From assembly GCA_026387805.1 (NCBI GenBank), contig JAPLKY010000405.1:1-19707 (forward strand): 19,707 nucleotides of DNA. Reading direction: 5' to 3'. The stretch's first letter is position 1; each line of letters starts with the position of its first letter. Shown in pieces: positions 6,113-13,442 of the stretch. The translations under genes were made by a program, and so were the position numbers. The stretch is from Candidatus Krumholzibacteriia bacterium (GTDB taxonomy: Bacteria > Krumholzibacteriota > Krumholzibacteriia > Krumholzibacteriales > Krumholzibacteriaceae). Below the pieces are notes generated by a model. That model did not search any database, had not been told where the DNA came from, and saw nothing but the letters and a program-made list of their open reading frames with translations.

Positions 6113-7231
6113 TTACCTCTTCGGCAGCACGCTCTCGAGCGGCGTGTATTTCAGCTTGAACACCTTTGCGACCCGCTCTTCGGTGACCGCGCCCTTCAGC
6201 ATGTTGATGCCGGTCCAGATCGTCCTGTTCGCGCGCGCGGCCTTCGCGTACCCCTTGTCCGCGATCTCGATCGCGTAGGGGAGCGTCGCGTTCGTGAGCG
6301 CCATGGTCGACGTTCTGCATACGGCGCCCGGCATGTTCGCGACGCCGTAGTGCACGACGCCGTCGACGAAGTAGATCGGATCGGTGTGATACGTCGCGTG
6401 AATCGTCTCGATGCAGCCGCCCTGATCGACCGCGACGTCGACGATCACGGAGCCCTTCTTCATGAGCTTGAGCATCGGCCTCGTGACGAGGCGCGGCGCC
6501 TTGGCGCCGGGGATGAGGACCGCGCCGACGAGGAGATCGGCCTGGGCGATCATCTTGCGGATGTTCGCCGTGTTCGACATGAGGACGGTGACGTTCGCCG
6601 GAAGGACGTCGCTCAAATAGCGGAGCCTGTCGAGGCTGATGTCGAGGATCGTGACCTTCGCCCCGAGGCCGGCCGCCATCTTCGCCGCGTGCGTGCCCAC
6701 GACCCCGCCGCCGAGGATGACCACCTGCGCGGGCTCGACGCCCGGCACGCCGCCGAGGAGAACGCCCATGCCGCCCATCGGACGCTCGAGATACTTGGCG
6801 CCCTCCTGGATCGCCATGCGCCCGGCGACTTCGCTCATCGGGACGAGGAGCGGGAGCGAGCCGTTCTTGTCCATCGTCTCGTACGCGATGCAGACGGCGC
6901 CGGACCTGAGCATGCCGTTCGTGAGGGGCTTGCTCGATGCAAAATGGAAGTAGGTGAATACGATCTGGTCCTTGCGGATCATCTTGATCTCGACCGGCTG
7001 GGGCTCCTTGACCTTGATGATCATATCGGACTTGCGGAAGATCTCCTTGACCGAGGGGATGATCGTCGCGCCCGCCGCGCGATAGTCGGAGTCGGAGAAA
7101 CCGCTTCCGACGCCCGCGCCTTTTTCGACGAGAACCTTGTGCCCGTGCTTTCTCAAGGTCTCTGCTCCCACCGGGAGAAGGCTGACCCGGTATTCAGCTT
7201 TCTTGATCTCTTTCGGAACGCCGATGATCAT
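6113..7231 (-). CDS. ald: Alanine dehydrogenase
   Basis: This 372-residue protein is alanine dehydrogenase (EC 1.4.1.1), which interconverts L-alanine and pyruvate plus ammonia with NAD. Family length is about 370, so it is complete. Visible functional residues are R15 (EYRVSL) and K75 (IIKVKEPQP) for substrate binding, H96 (FTYFHFA) for catalysis and D269 (DVAVDQGG). The Rossmann loop is LGGGVVGT (173-180), with D197 (TILDIS) at the end of the second strand, as expected for NAD rather than NADP. The start ATG at 7231 opens the canonical MIIGVPKEIK and has AGAGGTGG upstream. The gene is divergent from glutamate dehydrogenase, suggesting joint handling of ammonia and amino acids. It ends in a clear intrinsic terminator. 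Confidence 0.97.
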   Translation of the reverse strand: MIIGVPKEIKKAEYRVSLLPVGAETLRKHGHKVLVEKGAGVGSGFSDSDYRAAGATIIPSVKEIFRKSDMIIKVKEPQPVEIKMIRKDQIVFTYFHFASSKPLTNGMLRSGAVCIAYETMDKNGSLPLLVPMSEVAGRMAIQEGAKYLERPMGGMGVLLGGVPGVEPAQVVILGGGVVGTHAAKMAAGLGAKVTILDISLDRLRYLSDVLPANVTVLMSNTANIRKMIAQADLLVGAVLIPGAKAPRLVTRPMLKLMKKGSVIVDVAVDQGGCIETIHATYHTDPIYFVDGVVHYGVANMPGAVCRTSTMALTNATLPYAIEIADKGYAKAARANRTIWTGINMLKGAVTEERVAKVFKLKYTPLESVLPKR

Positions 7232-7299
7232 CGAACCACCTCTGGATTTAAGAGTTCCAAACGCCCTATACCGATTGAAAATCCGAAATATTAGTCAAT

Positions 7300-7327
7300 A
7301 ATATAGCCCAAAACCCGCCGGGTTCAA
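7300..7327 (-). promoter_or_regulatory. Probable promoter of ald
   Basis: On the minus strand TTGAAC (7327-7322), a 16-base spacer and TATATT (7305-7300) have the same geometry as the stronger promoters at 6014-6041 and 7369-7396. The -35 box has two mismatches. The predicted leader is about 60 bases. Confidence 0.4.
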
Positions 7328-7368
7328 ATGAATTTTAGGGCAGGAAATCCGGGATCCACAAAATCGGC

Positions 7369-7396
7369 TTGACACTCGGGGCTCTGAAACTATATT
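7369..7396 (+). promoter_or_regulatory. Sigma70-type promoter of gdhA
   Basis: TTGACA (7369-7374), a 16-base spacer and TATATT (7391-7396) form a strong promoter on the plus strand. Transcription should begin near 7403, giving a leader of about 100 bases that contains the hairpins at 7446-7489. Its -35 box lies about 40 bases from that of the divergent ald promoter. Confidence 0.7.
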
Positions 7397-7440
7397 CTCT
7401 TTAGCCTAAAAACCGACCACGTTTCGCAGTATTCATCGGC

Positions 7441-7496
7441 TTTCAGGAGTGCCCGAAAGGGCGTTTTTTTTCTTCAGGGGTTCCCTGAAAAGGAGG
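7441..7496 (+). promoter_or_regulatory. Candidate attenuator / regulatory leader of gdhA
   Basis: GCCC-GAAA-GGGC (7451-7462), extendable at its base by A-U and G-U pairs, is followed by eight Ts (7464-7471), the form of an intrinsic terminator inside the leader. A second perfect hairpin, TTCAGGG-gtt-CCCTGAA (7473-7489), ends two bases before the Shine-Dalgarno AGGAGG (7491-7496). An upstream TTTCAGG (7441-7447) can pair instead with CCTGAAA (7484-7490), so the two pairings are mutually exclusive. The layout suggests switching between termination, read-through and ribosome access. I do not recognise a known riboswitch class. Confidence 0.5.
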
Positions 7497-7501
7497 CCAG
7501 C

Positions 7502-8845
7502 ATGGCAGCAGATCCCGTCAGCGCCTTTATGGAAAAGGTGAAAGCGCGCGATCCGAATCAGCCCGAGTTCCATCAGGCCGTGTTCGAGGTCGTCAGCTCT
7601 CTCATGCCCTTCATCAAGAAGAATCCCAAATATCAGAAGCACCAGATCCTCGAGAGGATCGTCGAGCCCGAGCGCATGTTCATGTTCCGTGTGCCCTGGG
7701 TGGACGACAAGGGCGATATCCAGGTCAACCGTGGTTTCCGCATCCAGATGAACAGCGCCATCGGCCCCTACAAGGGCGGGCTGCGCTTCCATCCGTCCGT
7801 GAACCTGAGCATTCTCAAGTTCCTCGCCTTCGAGCAGGTGTTCAAGAACGCTCTCACGACGCTCCCCATGGGCGGCGGCAAGGGCGGAAGCGATTTCGAT
7901 CCGAAGGGAAAGAGCGATAACGAGGTCATGGCGTTCTGCCAGTCGTTCATGAGCGAGCTCTTCCGCCACATCGGCGCCGATACCGACGTCCCGGCCGGCG
8001 ACATCGGCGTGGGCGGCCGCGAGATCGGCTACCTCTTCGGAATGTACAAGAAGCTCAGCAACGAGTTCACCGGCGTTCTCACGGGCAAGGGCCGCAAGTG
8101 GGGCGGAAGCCTCATCCGGCCCGAGGCGACCGGATACGGCACGGTCTACTTCGCCGAAGAGATGCTCAAGACCCGCGGCGACTCGATCAAGGCCAAAACC
8201 GTGGCGATCTCCGGCTCGGGCAACGTCGCTCAGTATGCCGTCGAGAAGTGCAACCACCTCGGCGGAAAGGTCGTCACTCTCTCCGACTCGAACGGCACAA
8301 TTCACGATCCTGCCGGCATCGACGCGGAGAAGCTCGCGTACATCATGGATCTAAAGAACGTCAAGCGCGGCCGCATGAGCGAGTACGTGAAGAAGTTCCC
8401 GAAGGCTCAGTACTTCGAGGGCAAGCGCCCCTGGCACGTCAAGTGCGACGTGGCGCTCCCCTGCGCGACCCAGAACGAGGTCGACGCGAACGACGCGAAG
8501 ACGCTTCTGAAGAACGGCTGCATCTGCGTCTCCGAAGGCGCGAACATGCCGAGCACGCCTGAAGCGATCGAGGTCTACATCGGGGCCAAGATCCTCTACG
8601 GTCCCGGCAAGGCTTCGAATGCGGGCGGCGTGTCGGTGAGCGGTCTCGAGATGTCGCAGAACAGCCTGCGCCTCGGCTGGGGCCGCGAAGAGGTCGACCA
8701 GAGATTGCACGGCATCATGGTAGCCATTCATGAGCAGTGCGTCGAGCACGGCAAGGAAGGCAAGTTCGTCAACTACGTGAACGGCGCCAACATCGCCGGC
8801 TTCATCAAGGTCGCCGACTCGATGATCGACCAGGGCGTCGTGTAA
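7502..8845 (+). CDS. gdhA: NADP-type glutamate dehydrogenase
   Basis: The 447-residue length equals that of the E. coli-type hexameric NADP-specific enzyme (EC 1.4.1.4), which makes glutamate from 2-oxoglutarate and ammonia. Visible motifs are IGPYKGGLRFHP with K91, LPMGGGKGGSDFDPKGKS with catalytic K127, PAGDIGVGGREIGYLFG with D167, the nucleotide loop SGSGNVA (237-243) and SDSNG (261-265), the last typical of the NADP-using class. The C-terminus NYVNGANIAGFIKVADSM is also canonical. AGGAGG (7491-7496) precedes the ATG by five bases. It is a single-gene unit with its own promoter and a structured leader, divergent from alanine dehydrogenase. Nothing is truncated. The identification is secure; regulation by the leader is inference. 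Confidence 0.97.
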   Translation: MAADPVSAFMEKVKARDPNQPEFHQAVFEVVSSLMPFIKKNPKYQKHQILERIVEPERMFMFRVPWVDDKGDIQVNRGFRIQMNSAIGPYKGGLRFHPSVNLSILKFLAFEQVFKNALTTLPMGGGKGGSDFDPKGKSDNEVMAFCQSFMSELFRHIGADTDVPAGDIGVGGREIGYLFGMYKKLSNEFTGVLTGKGRKWGGSLIRPEATGYGTVYFAEEMLKTRGDSIKAKTVAISGSGNVAQYAVEKCNHLGGKVVTLSDSNGTIHDPAGIDAEKLAYIMDLKNVKRGRMSEYVKKFPKAQYFEGKRPWHVKCDVALPCATQNEVDANDAKTLLKNGCICVSEGANMPSTPEAIEVYIGAKILYGPGKASNAGGVSVSGLEMSQNSLRLGWGREEVDQRLHGIMVAIHEQCVEHGKEGKFVNYVNGANIAGFIKVADSMIDQGVV

Positions 8846-8867
8846 GCGTCCTGGATTTCCGCATGTT

Positions 8868-8910
8868 CGCGGGCGCCCGCGGATCGCGCATCGGCGATCA
8901 GGCGCCCGCG
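8868..8910. terminator. GC-rich hairpin between convergent gdhA and ligA
   Basis: CGCGGGCGCC (8868-8877) and GGCGCCCGCG (8901-8910) form a perfect 10-bp stem. Inside it GATCGC (8882-8887) and GCGATC (8894-8899) form a second stem. The structure covers the intergenic gap and the last codons of ligA. There is no proper T tract on either strand, so it may be a weak bidirectional terminator or an RNA 3'-end protector. Confidence 0.4.
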
Positions 8911-10901
8911 AGCTTCTTGAATTCCTTTTCCGAGATCACCTTCACGCCGAGCTTCTCCGCCTTCGCAAGCTTCGAGCCCGCCTCGGCGCCCGCCACGACG
9001 TAGCTGGTCTTTGCGCTCACGGTCGAGATCGCGCGGCCGCCGAGCGATTGAACGAGGCGCTCCGCCTCCTCCCGCGAGAATTCCTCGAGCGTTCCCGTGA
9101 ATACGAAGGTCCGCCCCGCCAGCGGCCGGGGGCCGTCCGCGCGGGCCGCGGGCGCGACGTCGAGCCCGAGCTGCCGGAGGCCGGAGACGAGCGCCCTATT
9201 CTTCTTCTCGGCGAAGAAGCTCGACACGCTTTTCGCCACCTCGGGGCCTATCTCATGGATCGTCATGAGGTCCTTCTCGCTCGCTTCCATGACCGCGTCG
9301 AGCGTCTCGTAGCGAGCGGCGAGAACCGCCGCGACGTGCTCGCCGACGTTGCGGATGCCGAGAGCGTAGAGGAATCTGTCGAGCGCGACCTTCTTCGAAG
9401 ACTCGATCGCCTCCAGCAGGTTCGCGGCCGATTTGTCCGCGAAGCCCTCGAGCGCGAGGAGCGCCGCGGCGTCGAGCCGGTAAATATCGGCGACGCTCGA
9501 GACGAGGCCGCGGTCTACCAGCGCCGCGACCGTCTTTGCCCCAAGCCCCTCGACGTCGAGCGCCGCCTTCGAGGCGAAGTGCGCGATCCCGCGCTTGAGC
9601 TGCGCGGGACAGCTCAGGCCGCCCGTGCAGAAATGATACGCCCCATCCTCGACGACCTCCGCGCCGCACACGGGACAGGCGCCGGGCATCGCGAAGGGGC
9701 GCTTCCGGCGTTCGTTCTTCTGCGGGATGCGCTCGACGACGGCGGGAATCACGTCCCCCGCGCGTTCGATGCGCACCGTGTCCCCGACGCGGATATCCTT
9801 CTTGGCGACCTCGCCGGCGTTGTGCAGCGTGGCGCGGCTCACCGTGACGCCGCTCACGTCGACCGGGCGGAGCAGCGCCACCGGCGTGAGCTTGCCCGTG
9901 CGCCCGACCTGGACGACGATGTCCTCGACGATCGTCACTTCCTTGCGCGGCTCGAACTTGAGCGCAATGGCCCAGCGCGGCGAACGGGAGCGGAGCCCCA
10001 GGATCTCGCGGTCGACCTTCGAATCGATCTGGATCACGACCCCGTCGATCTCGAAGGAAAGCCCGTCACGCGACGCGGCGAGATCGCCGTGGAACGCGAT
10101 CGCTTCCTCGATCGTGCGGCAGATTTTCCGGTGCGGATCGACGCGGAGCCCCCACTTCGAAAGCATCTCGAGCTCCTGCGCGTGCGTGTCGGGAGGCTCG
10201 GCGCCATCGAGCTTCATGATCTCGTACGCGAAGAAGGAGAGGGGACGCTCGGCCGTTATGCGCGAGTCGAGCTGCCTGATGGAGCCGGCCGCGGCGTTTC
10301 GCGGATTGGCGAACGCGGGGAGCTCCCGCTCCGTCATCCATCGATTGAGATCGCGGAACGCTCCGAGCGGCATGATCGCCTCTCCCCGGATCGCGACGAG
10401 GCGGGGGGGCTTCGCGGCGCGGAGCCTCAGCGGAACCGCGCGGATCGTCCTTATGTTGGGCGTGATCTCCTCGCCGACGGATCCGTCCCCCCGCGTCGCG
10501 CCGCGCGCGAGGACGCCGTCCTCGTAGATGAGCTCGACCGAGAGTCCGTCGAACTTGGGCTCGACGGCGTACGTCACGTCGTCCGAGCCGAGCCCCTTCT
10601 TCATGCGTTTGTCGAACTCGCGGGCCGCGTCGACGTTCATCACCGATTCGAGGCTGAGCATCGGTTTCACGTGCCGGACGCTCGGGAGGTCTTCGCGCGG
10701 CGGGGCCCCGACGCGTTGGGTGGGAGAGTCGCTCGTGACGAGATCGGGATATTCCTTCTCGAGCGCCTCGAGCTCCGCGCGGAGCCGGTCGTACTCGGCG
10801 TCGGAGATCTCCGGTTTGTCGAGGGCGTAGTAGAGATGATCGTGGCGCGCGATCTCGTCCCGGAGCCTGGCGATGCGTTTCTGCGATTCGTTGCGGATCA
10901 T
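8898..10901 (-). CDS. ligA: NAD-dependent DNA ligase LigA
   Basis: This 667-residue protein is bacterial NAD-dependent DNA ligase (EC 6.5.1.2), which seals nicks in replication and repair. Domains in order are Ia (HDHLYYALDKPEISDAEYDRL, 20-40), the adenylation domain with active-site K116 in VEPKFDGLS, the OB fold, a Cys4 zinc finger (C409, C412, C425, C431), helix-hairpin-helix repeats and a C-terminal BRCT domain (about 590-667). Length matches E. coli LigA (671). The open frame extends further upstream, but MIRNESQKRIARLRDEI at 10901 is the natural N-terminus. This ATG overlaps the TGA of the GH57 gene as ATGA, so translation is probably coupled. It is the last gene of a glucan-metabolism operon, an unusual place for an essential replication gene. 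Confidence 0.97.
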   Translation of the reverse strand: MIRNESQKRIARLRDEIARHDHLYYALDKPEISDAEYDRLRAELEALEKEYPDLVTSDSPTQRVGAPPREDLPSVRHVKPMLSLESVMNVDAAREFDKRMKKGLGSDDVTYAVEPKFDGLSVELIYEDGVLARGATRGDGSVGEEITPNIRTIRAVPLRLRAAKPPRLVAIRGEAIMPLGAFRDLNRWMTERELPAFANPRNAAAGSIRQLDSRITAERPLSFFAYEIMKLDGAEPPDTHAQELEMLSKWGLRVDPHRKICRTIEEAIAFHGDLAASRDGLSFEIDGVVIQIDSKVDREILGLRSRSPRWAIALKFEPRKEVTIVEDIVVQVGRTGKLTPVALLRPVDVSGVTVSRATLHNAGEVAKKDIRVGDTVRIERAGDVIPAVVERIPQKNERRKRPFAMPGACPVCGAEVVEDGAYHFCTGGLSCPAQLKRGIAHFASKAALDVEGLGAKTVAALVDRGLVSSVADIYRLDAAALLALEGFADKSAANLLEAIESSKKVALDRFLYALGIRNVGEHVAAVLAARYETLDAVMEASEKDLMTIHEIGPEVAKSVSSFFAEKKNRALVSGLRQLGLDVAPAARADGPRPLAGRTFVFTGTLEEFSREEAERLVQSLGGRAISTVSAKTSYVVAGAEAGSKLAKAEKLGVKVISEKEFKKLAGA

Positions 10902-13432
10902 ATGCTCTCGAGCCTGGCGTTCCAGGCATCGGTGTTGAAGTTGAATCTGCGCGCGAGGCGAAGAAACGCCGAGATCGCGCGCTTCGTCTCCTCGCGGCCG
11001 TCGGGGCGGCGGGCGAGATCGTCGATGAGCGGCGAAATCTTCATTTCGAGTATCGCGTACACGCGGTTCTGGATAATGCGGAAATCCGTTTGTATGCCCA
11101 TCTCGTCCGCGAGGTTCACGAACTGCTCGAGGGCAAAGGCGGCCTCCGGGTCGAGCTCGTTCGCGAGGGCCTTGATCTTCTCGAGGAGCAGGTCGCTGAA
11201 GGACGCGGCCGCCGGAGACTTGTCTATCGGCACGCCGAAAACGGCCGCCTCGGTGACGATGCTCCTGATGCCCTCGAGCCCGGCGGGAGTGAGCGAGCGC
11301 TCCCATCGCTCCACTTCGCGCACGAGCTTCTTCGTGAGATGGGTCTGGACGGGCAGCAGCAGATTCTGCGGCACGGGGATGTTCGCCTCCTTGAGGAGGA
11401 TCAGGAGGTGCTTGCTGTCGGCGTAGATCTCGCCGAAGCGCGCCTCGATGACCTCGAGCCGCTTCGCGGCGAAGCGCCGGAGGATCCTCTCGCGGTCCTC
11501 GGGGAGAAAGTCGCGGATCGTGAACCGCCGCGTGCCGAAGTACTCGGAGGCCGCCGGGCGTATCTCGGCGACGAGCCCCGCCTCGGCGAGCTTCGCGAGG
11601 CGCGCCGCCATCGCGCGGTAGTCCGCCTCGCTCCGGCGCTGGCGGACGTAGCAGACGAAGGTGGCCTCATCCTCGACATAGAGGAGATACTCGTACACCG
11701 CGGTCTCGAGCGTATAGCGCGAGATGATCTCGAGGGAGCCGATCCTCATATGATCCTCGACGCCGGGAGCGACGACGTGCCGCACGATCTCGTCGAGCGG
11801 CCGAATGGGATGGCCGTAGATCTCCGCGAGCTCCGCTCCGCCGGAAAGGTGCGAGGAGATCGCGTACAGCGAGACGAAGCAGGGGCGGCCGAGGATCGAC
11901 GCCTTCACGTCGCCGTTGTAGATGCTCGCGCCGGTGCCTTTTCCGGCGACGTTGCTCAGCGCGCCCTTGAGATCGCCGAGGAGCTTCTTCTCGAGCGAGA
12001 GCCAATGCTCCGTTCCGGCGAGCTCGATGGCTCGCGCCGCGTACCGCATGATCTGCACGGTCTCGATCCCCGAGATGTCGCTGAAGAACCACCCGCACGA
12101 GGTGAACATGAGCTGGGCGTTCCTCTGCGACTCGAGGAGCGAGAGGATCCGGGCGCTCTCGGCGCTCGAGAGCGGCGCCGCCGCATGAGCGGCAACGAAG
12201 GCCGCCGCCGCGTCGCGGCTGCGATTCTCGATGACGCCGATGTATTCGTCCCGCGCCTTCCACGGATCGGCGAGGAGCTTCGAGGCCTCGCGTTCGTACT
12301 GCGCGGCGAGCGAGTCCCTGAGGGAGTTGAGTCCCGCGCGGAGCGGCGCGCGCCACTTCTGGTTCCATGACGGGCGACCGCCCGCGCTGTCGCCGCAGTC
12401 CTCTTTCCAGCGGCCGACGCCGTGAACGCACGACCACGCCGTGCCCTCGCCGTTCGGGCCCGGCTTGAGCTCGACCTCGAACTTCGGCTCGTGCCCGTCG
12501 AGGTAGGCGCCGAAGTTCGTCATCGCGAGGGCGCGCCTCGGCGCGGCCGATTCGATGAGATAGGACAGCGCCATGTCGGCGAAGGGTTCGTGATGGCCGT
12601 AGACCTCTCCGTCCGTCGCGACGACGACGAGGTCGCTCCCGGCGCGCGGGTACGCGAGCATGATCGCGTCGGCGAGACCGTCTCCGTTCCGGAGCAGGTG
12701 GTTGAAGCTGACGTCCGTCGAGAGGGGGGCGTCGTAAAAGAAAACGTCGACGAAGCGTTTCGGGTCGCGTTTTCCCCTGGTTCCCGGAGCGAAGCAGCGA
12801 TAGGGGAATCCGGCGGGAATCGTTCCCTTGGAGACGTCGTTCCACTGCGACGGATCGGCGAGGGAACGCACGCGGAGCGCCTGGTGCGGCGAAAGGACGA
12901 TGAAACGGAAACCGAATTCGACGAGCACCTCGAGCGTGGCGGCGTTGAGCGCCGTCTCGGGAAGCCAGATCCCCTCGCTCGGGCGGCCGAAGCGCCGCTC
13001 GAAATCGTGGATTCCCCAGCGAATCTGCGTCTCCTGGTCGCGCCGCGAGGCGAGCGGCATGATCGCGTGGTTGTAGCACTGCGCGATCGCGTTCCCGTGT
13101 CCGTTCAGGCGTTTCGCGCTCGCCCGGTCGGCCTCGAGTATCCGCGCGTACACATCGGAGGCGTTGTCCTCGATCCAGGAGATCAGGGTCGGGCCGAAGT
13201 TGAAGCTGATCCATTCGTAGTTGTTGACGAGCTTCGTGACACGTCCGTAGTCGTCGAGACGACGCGAGAGGGCGTTCGAAAGGTAGCATTCGTTCGCGAT
13301 GCGGTCGTTCCAGTCGTGGTAGGGCGCGGCGCTTTCCTGTCGCTCGATCTTCTCGGTCCAGGGGTTCTCGCGCGGCGGCTGGTAGAAGTGCCCATGTATG
13401 ATGAGGTGCCTGGGTCGTGCGGAATTCTCCAT
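10898..13432 (-). CDS. GH57 family enzyme with DUF3536 domain
   Basis: From the ATG at 13432 the protein has 844 residues. The N-terminal GH57 barrel shows HGHFYQPPRENPW (13-25), the GHGN region (111-114), GIWLPETALN with the probable nucleophile E159, and VATDGEVYGHHE with the probable acid/base D274. The C-terminal half corresponds to DUF3536 and ends in mostly helical sequence. Family members act on alpha-1,4-glucans (amylase, glucanotransferase or branching-like activity); the exact reaction cannot be read from sequence. The frame is open to 13498, but the first 22 residues there are low-complexity and overlap the upstream gene, while 13432 gives a 10-base gap and the canonical MENSARPRHLIIHGHFYQPP. 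Cytosolic: no signal peptide. It lies between the branching enzyme and ligA. Confidence 0.9.
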   Translation of the reverse strand: MENSARPRHLIIHGHFYQPPRENPWTEKIERQESAAPYHDWNDRIANECYLSNALSRRLDDYGRVTKLVNNYEWISFNFGPTLISWIEDNASDVYARILEADRASAKRLNGHGNAIAQCYNHAIMPLASRRDQETQIRWGIHDFERRFGRPSEGIWLPETALNAATLEVLVEFGFRFIVLSPHQALRVRSLADPSQWNDVSKGTIPAGFPYRCFAPGTRGKRDPKRFVDVFFYDAPLSTDVSFNHLLRNGDGLADAIMLAYPRAGSDLVVVATDGEVYGHHEPFADMALSYLIESAAPRRALAMTNFGAYLDGHEPKFEVELKPGPNGEGTAWSCVHGVGRWKEDCGDSAGGRPSWNQKWRAPLRAGLNSLRDSLAAQYEREASKLLADPWKARDEYIGVIENRSRDAAAAFVAAHAAAPLSSAESARILSLLESQRNAQLMFTSCGWFFSDISGIETVQIMRYAARAIELAGTEHWLSLEKKLLGDLKGALSNVAGKGTGASIYNGDVKASILGRPCFVSLYAISSHLSGGAELAEIYGHPIRPLDEIVRHVVAPGVEDHMRIGSLEIISRYTLETAVYEYLLYVEDEATFVCYVRQRRSEADYRAMAARLAKLAEAGLVAEIRPAASEYFGTRRFTIRDFLPEDRERILRRFAAKRLEVIEARFGEIYADSKHLLILLKEANIPVPQNLLLPVQTHLTKKLVREVERWERSLTPAGLEGIRSIVTEAAVFGVPIDKSPAAASFSDLLLEKIKALANELDPEAAFALEQFVNLADEMGIQTDFRIIQNRVYAILEMKISPLIDDLARRPDGREETKRAISAFLRLARRFNFNTDAWNARLESI

Positions 13433-13442
13433 CGGGAAAGTC

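Noticed and set aside
5954..7294. 446-codon plus-strand open frame opposite alanine dehydrogenase
   Set aside because: Asp/Arg/His-rich shadow frame that runs through the ald terminator and promoter.
10902..11306. Longer N-terminus for LigA
   Set aside because: The extra residues lie inside the GH57 gene in another frame and are Arg/Gly-rich; the canonical ligase N-terminus begins at 10901.
9048..11426. 792-codon plus-strand open frame opposite ligA and GH57
   Set aside because: Antisense to two firmly identified genes and spanning their junction; composition is typical of shadow frames.
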